Below the pieces are notes generated by a model. It searched no databases. It saw nothing but the letters and a program-made list of their open reading frames with translations, and was not told where the DNA came from. A program made the translations under genes and the position numbers. DNA of 64,000 nt, taken from NCBI GenBank assembly GCA_028281765.1, contig JANQJF010000114.1, positions 1-64,000 on the forward strand, in the 5' to 3' direction. Below, piece by piece: positions 61,755 to 64,000 of this stretch. Position 1 is the first letter of the stretch; each line of letters opens with the position of its first letter. The stretch comes from Planctomycetota bacterium (GTDB lineage: Bacteria; Planctomycetota; UBA1135; UBA2386).

Positions 61755-62882
61755 CTACTTGGATTGGCGCGCGTCACGCGTGGGCTGGAACCCTTCGAAC
61801 TTGGCACCATCGAATCGGTAGACCCCTTGGTCGACGGTGCCGGCCCAAAGCGTGCCCTGTCGATCGCAGTAGACCTCGATCGAGTACGCCGCGTCGCCGA
61901 CGGCGAACTTCGTCACGCTGTCACCGCCGTATTTCCAGACGCCAGCGTTCCCGCACGCCATCCAGAGAGCGCCATCGTGATCCTCCGTTATGGACGGGAA
62001 GTACTCGAAGTTCGGTGCGCCGTCCGGCTGCGCGCCGGGTAGCCCTTCTCGCTTGGTGTAATCGAGAATCACATGACCGTTCTGCTCGATAACCTCACGC
62101 GCGACTTCGAATCGCTGCCGCGTGTTGCAGATCCAGTAGTCGCCCGAACGGTCTTCGTAGATCGAGCGGATGCCGAAGGCTCCGCCGTTTGGCGTTGTGG
62201 TGAGCCTCTCCTCGTACATCCAACCCAGCTGTTGTCCGTCGTATCGACATACGCCGACGCCCGCGGTTCCGAACCACATGTGCCCTCGCCGATCACGGTA
62301 GATGCTGTAGACGCCGGTCGGAGTGAATCGGCGACCGGGAGTGCGGGATCCTGCGTCTTCCGCGGGGCTTCGAGACAGCTCCAGGTGGACGAGTCTCTCA
62401 CCGTCATAGCGGCAAGGGCCGTGCCGACCCGGATCGAACACGAGCCATACGTCGTCGGGTTCGAGCGCCCAGGCCGAGCCGTCGGTGGGCGCGTCCACGA
62501 GTTCGAGCTTCTCGAACTGAACGCCGTCGAATTTCGTGACCGCAGCATTCGTCGAGATGAATAGGTTGCCGGCCTTGTCTTCCTGGATGTCGCGGACGTG
62601 GACGCCACCGAGGTCGTCTCGGCCGTATCGGGCGATCTGTCGACCGTCGTAGCGGTACAAGCCATTGCCGTTGCTGCCGAACCAGTAGTCCCCGCGGCGG
62701 TCTTGGTGGATGCACCAGATGCGGAGATCGATCTCGCGGACGACTTCGCCGAGGTGCGGGGATCCGGCTGCGGTGCAGGCCGAGATGCCGAGCAGGAACA
62801 GGAGGAAGGGTGCCCATCTGGTGAACGGCTTGACCAACCGTGTCCGCATCGTCTGCCTCTGGAGTTCCATGTGTCGTTCCAT
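61755..62882 (-). CDS. Lipoprotein with two-component-regulator-type propeller repeats
   Basis: 375 aa from ATG 62882 (GAGGG upstream); ATGs at 62870 and 62849 are alternatives, the last also with GAGG upstream. Signal with lipobox Cys (FTRWAPFLLFLLGISAC). The mature chain consists of ~40-residue repeats with IHQDRRGDYWFGSNGNGLYR, IYRDRRGHMWFGTAGVGVCR and CDRQGTLWAGTVDQGVYR, the beta-propeller pattern of two-component regulator propeller (Reg_prop) proteins. Such domains usually sense ligands outside the membrane; no kinase is attached here. Confidence 0.78.
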   Translation of the reverse strand: MERHMELQRQTMRTRLVKPFTRWAPFLLFLLGISACTAAGSPHLGEVVREIDLRIWCIHQDRRGDYWFGSNGNGLYRYDGRQIARYGRDDLGGVHVRDIQEDKAGNLFISTNAAVTKFDGVQFEKLELVDAPTDGSAWALEPDDVWLVFDPGRHGPCRYDGERLVHLELSRSPAEDAGSRTPGRRFTPTGVYSIYRDRRGHMWFGTAGVGVCRYDGQQLGWMYEERLTTTPNGGAFGIRSIYEDRSGDYWICNTRQRFEVAREVIEQNGHVILDYTKREGLPGAQPDGAPNFEYFPSITEDHDGALWMACGNAGVWKYGGDSVTKFAVGDAAYSIEVYCDRQGTLWAGTVDQGVYRFDGAKFEGFQPTRDARQSK

Positions 62883-63007
62883 CGGTCCCTCTGCCGGAGA
62901 CTCGGGTGCGCCGCGCATTCGCCGGTAGATGACCTGCGCCGGCCAGTTCCTTGCGAAGTTTCGTTCGAGGAATCCGAGGTGATCCAGCTCGGTTCGACGA
63001 TACGCCG

Positions 63008-63637
63008 TCAATCCGCGGCGAGGTCGGCAATCGCGCGCGTGAGGTTGGCGCGTGCCGGGGCCTCGAGAGTCGCTCGACCCCATTCGCTGTAGAACAGTCG
63101 CTTGCGCTCCATCATGGCTTCGAAGAAACCGCGACGACCGGCGGCGAAGTCCTCGTCGGACACGTGGGCGTACTCGCGTCGGATCGCTGCGGAGTTGCGC
63201 TGAAATGCCGCCTGGTCGACGGCAAGCGACATCAGGTCGAGATCGAGCACGAGCTCGGACTGCACCGTCGACGGAACGTGTCCGCGCGTGTCGAGCACCA
63301 TGCGGCTCACGCGCTCCACGGCGTCGGCCGGCCAGCCTGCTTCGGGCAGCCACTTCGAGGCCAGCCGCGCGCTGTTCTCCTCGTTCTGATCGCTGGTCGG
63401 GTCGTAGATCGCGTCGTGGAACCACACGGCCATGATCTGTTCCTCGTCGAGCGGGAACTGCCGCCCCACGTGCAGCATCGAGGCTATGTGCTCGAGCGTG
63501 TGGTAGTGGCGGTGCGGCTCGAGATACCGCTGCGTGAGATCCATGAGCATCGACGACGACACGGGGGCACAGGGTATCCCGGTCTGTGCGAATTCGTCGA
63601 ATCTCCCGGAAGTTGTTCTCGAGAGACGGCCGGCCAC
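63008..63637 (-). CDS. HD-domain phosphohydrolase
   Basis: 209 aa, GTG start at 63637. The metal-binding HD pattern is present: PHRHYHTLEH (His44, His46, His50) and WFHDAIYD (His74, Asp75), with later conserved residues (LDLDLMSLA, REYAHVSDEDFAAGRRGF). It resembles the predicted metal-dependent HD superfamily that includes COG4339. Substrate unknown. The first 29 residues are less certain, because an ATG at residue 30 is another possible start. Confidence 0.75.
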   Translation of the reverse strand: MAGRLSRTTSGRFDEFAQTGIPCAPVSSSMLMDLTQRYLEPHRHYHTLEHIASMLHVGRQFPLDEEQIMAVWFHDAIYDPTSDQNEENSARLASKWLPEAGWPADAVERVSRMVLDTRGHVPSTVQSELVLDLDLMSLAVDQAAFQRNSAAIRREYAHVSDEDFAAGRRGFFEAMMERKRLFYSEWGRATLEAPARANLTRAIADLAAD

Positions 63638-63676
63638 AAGTAGCCGAGAGACATGGTCACTGAGTCGACACGACGA

Positions 63677-64000
63677 CTACCGAAACTGCCCGATCGGCTT
63701 GGTGCAGTCGTCGCCCCAAACGTCGAGCACTGCGCCATTCTCCCCGAGAAAGCCTCGTTCGGACGAGACCGGGCGAATCTCGATCATGATCACGCGGTCG
63801 CCTTGATCGGTCTTCACGCCTTCGGGGAAGTATCGGAACGACGACTTGATCTTCGCACCGGTCACCAGCGTGACGTCCTCGGCCATGTCGTCCGCCGGCA
63901 GGCTCAGCAGGTCGTGTGGCATCTTCTCGACCGCGACGAGTTCGGCGAGGTCTTTCGGCTTGCGCTTCTCACGGGCTTCGAATCGCTCGAAGTGCTCCCA
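63677..64000 (-). CDS. C-terminal part of an unidentified gene, cut by the window edge
   Basis: The frame is open from base 64000 to the stop at 63677 (107 residues). Visible sequence starts WEHFERFEAREKRKPKDLAE and ends GAVLDVWGDDCTKPIGQFR, with a beta-rich middle (VIMIEIRPVSSERGF). No family recognised. An internal ATG at 63922 is present, but the open frame upstream suggests a longer protein. Confidence 0.6.
   Translation of the reverse strand, partial: WEHFERFEAREKRKPKDLAELVAVEKMPHDLLSLPADDMAEDVTLVTGAKIKSSFRYFPEGVKTDQGDRVIMIEIRPVSSERGFLGENGAVLDVWGDDCTKPIGQFR

Overview
This is about 64 kb of high-GC bacterial DNA. The gene content points to a member of Planctomycetota: two ECF sigma factors fused through a membrane helix to carboxypeptidase-like repeats, many secreted beta-rich proteins ending in a similar Gly/Cys-rich domain, a transmembrane kinase-like protein, and SBBP, PKD and kelch secreted proteins. 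Assignment to a genus is not possible from the sequence alone. I saw no rRNA, tRNA, CRISPR array or transposase.

Region 1 (1-13117) is a conflict or self/non-self type locus. It opens with the 5' part of a leucine-rich-repeat gene on the minus strand (TTG start at 856, not closed within the window). Three STAND-type NTPase genes follow: DUF4062-NACHT (1035-4031), a ParA-like KGGVGR ATPase joined to a deoxyribosyltransferase-like domain and NACHT (5620-9750, translationally coupled to a TIR gene at 4448), and a shorter deoxyribosyltransferase-like-NACHT protein (9980-13117, minus). All three end in almost the same FGE-sulfatase (C-type-lectin fold) cassette. Flanking DNA in the last ~120 bases of each gene is nearly invariant, but 37 columns differ, mostly as codon-scrambling at positions compatible with AAC-like template codons. 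That is the signature of variable regions of a diversity-generating retroelement (DGR). No reverse transcriptase or template repeat was found in the window.

Region 2 (13335-18366) holds a secreted kelch/DNRLRE protein and a membrane-tethered ECF sigma factor, closed by a strong hairpin. A mostly featureless 600-base gap follows.

Region 3 (18984-41342) is a 22-kb same-strand gene set: coiled-coil lipoprotein, zinc-ribbon/TM protein, transmembrane pseudokinase, second lipoprotein, dynamin-like GTPase, HSP70-like ATPase, a small helical protein, and two giant proteins (1560 and 1494 aa). The giant proteins appear to be built from tandem GrpE-like (HSP70 nucleotide-exchange-factor) units. I know of no described system with this composition. 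The inferred theme is an envelope-linked chaperone/GTPase machine controlled by a kinase-like sensor.

Region 4 (41457-64000) is a mix: a broken secreted-protein gene, small membrane/secreted proteins, a large toxin-like protein with a C-terminal AHH nuclease and an eCIS-like N-terminus, PKD and SBBP secreted proteins, a membrane metallophosphoesterase, a six-hairpin glycosidase-like protein, a second sigma-factor fusion followed by a DUF6624 protein, a propeller lipoprotein, an HD phosphohydrolase, and a gene cut by the right edge.
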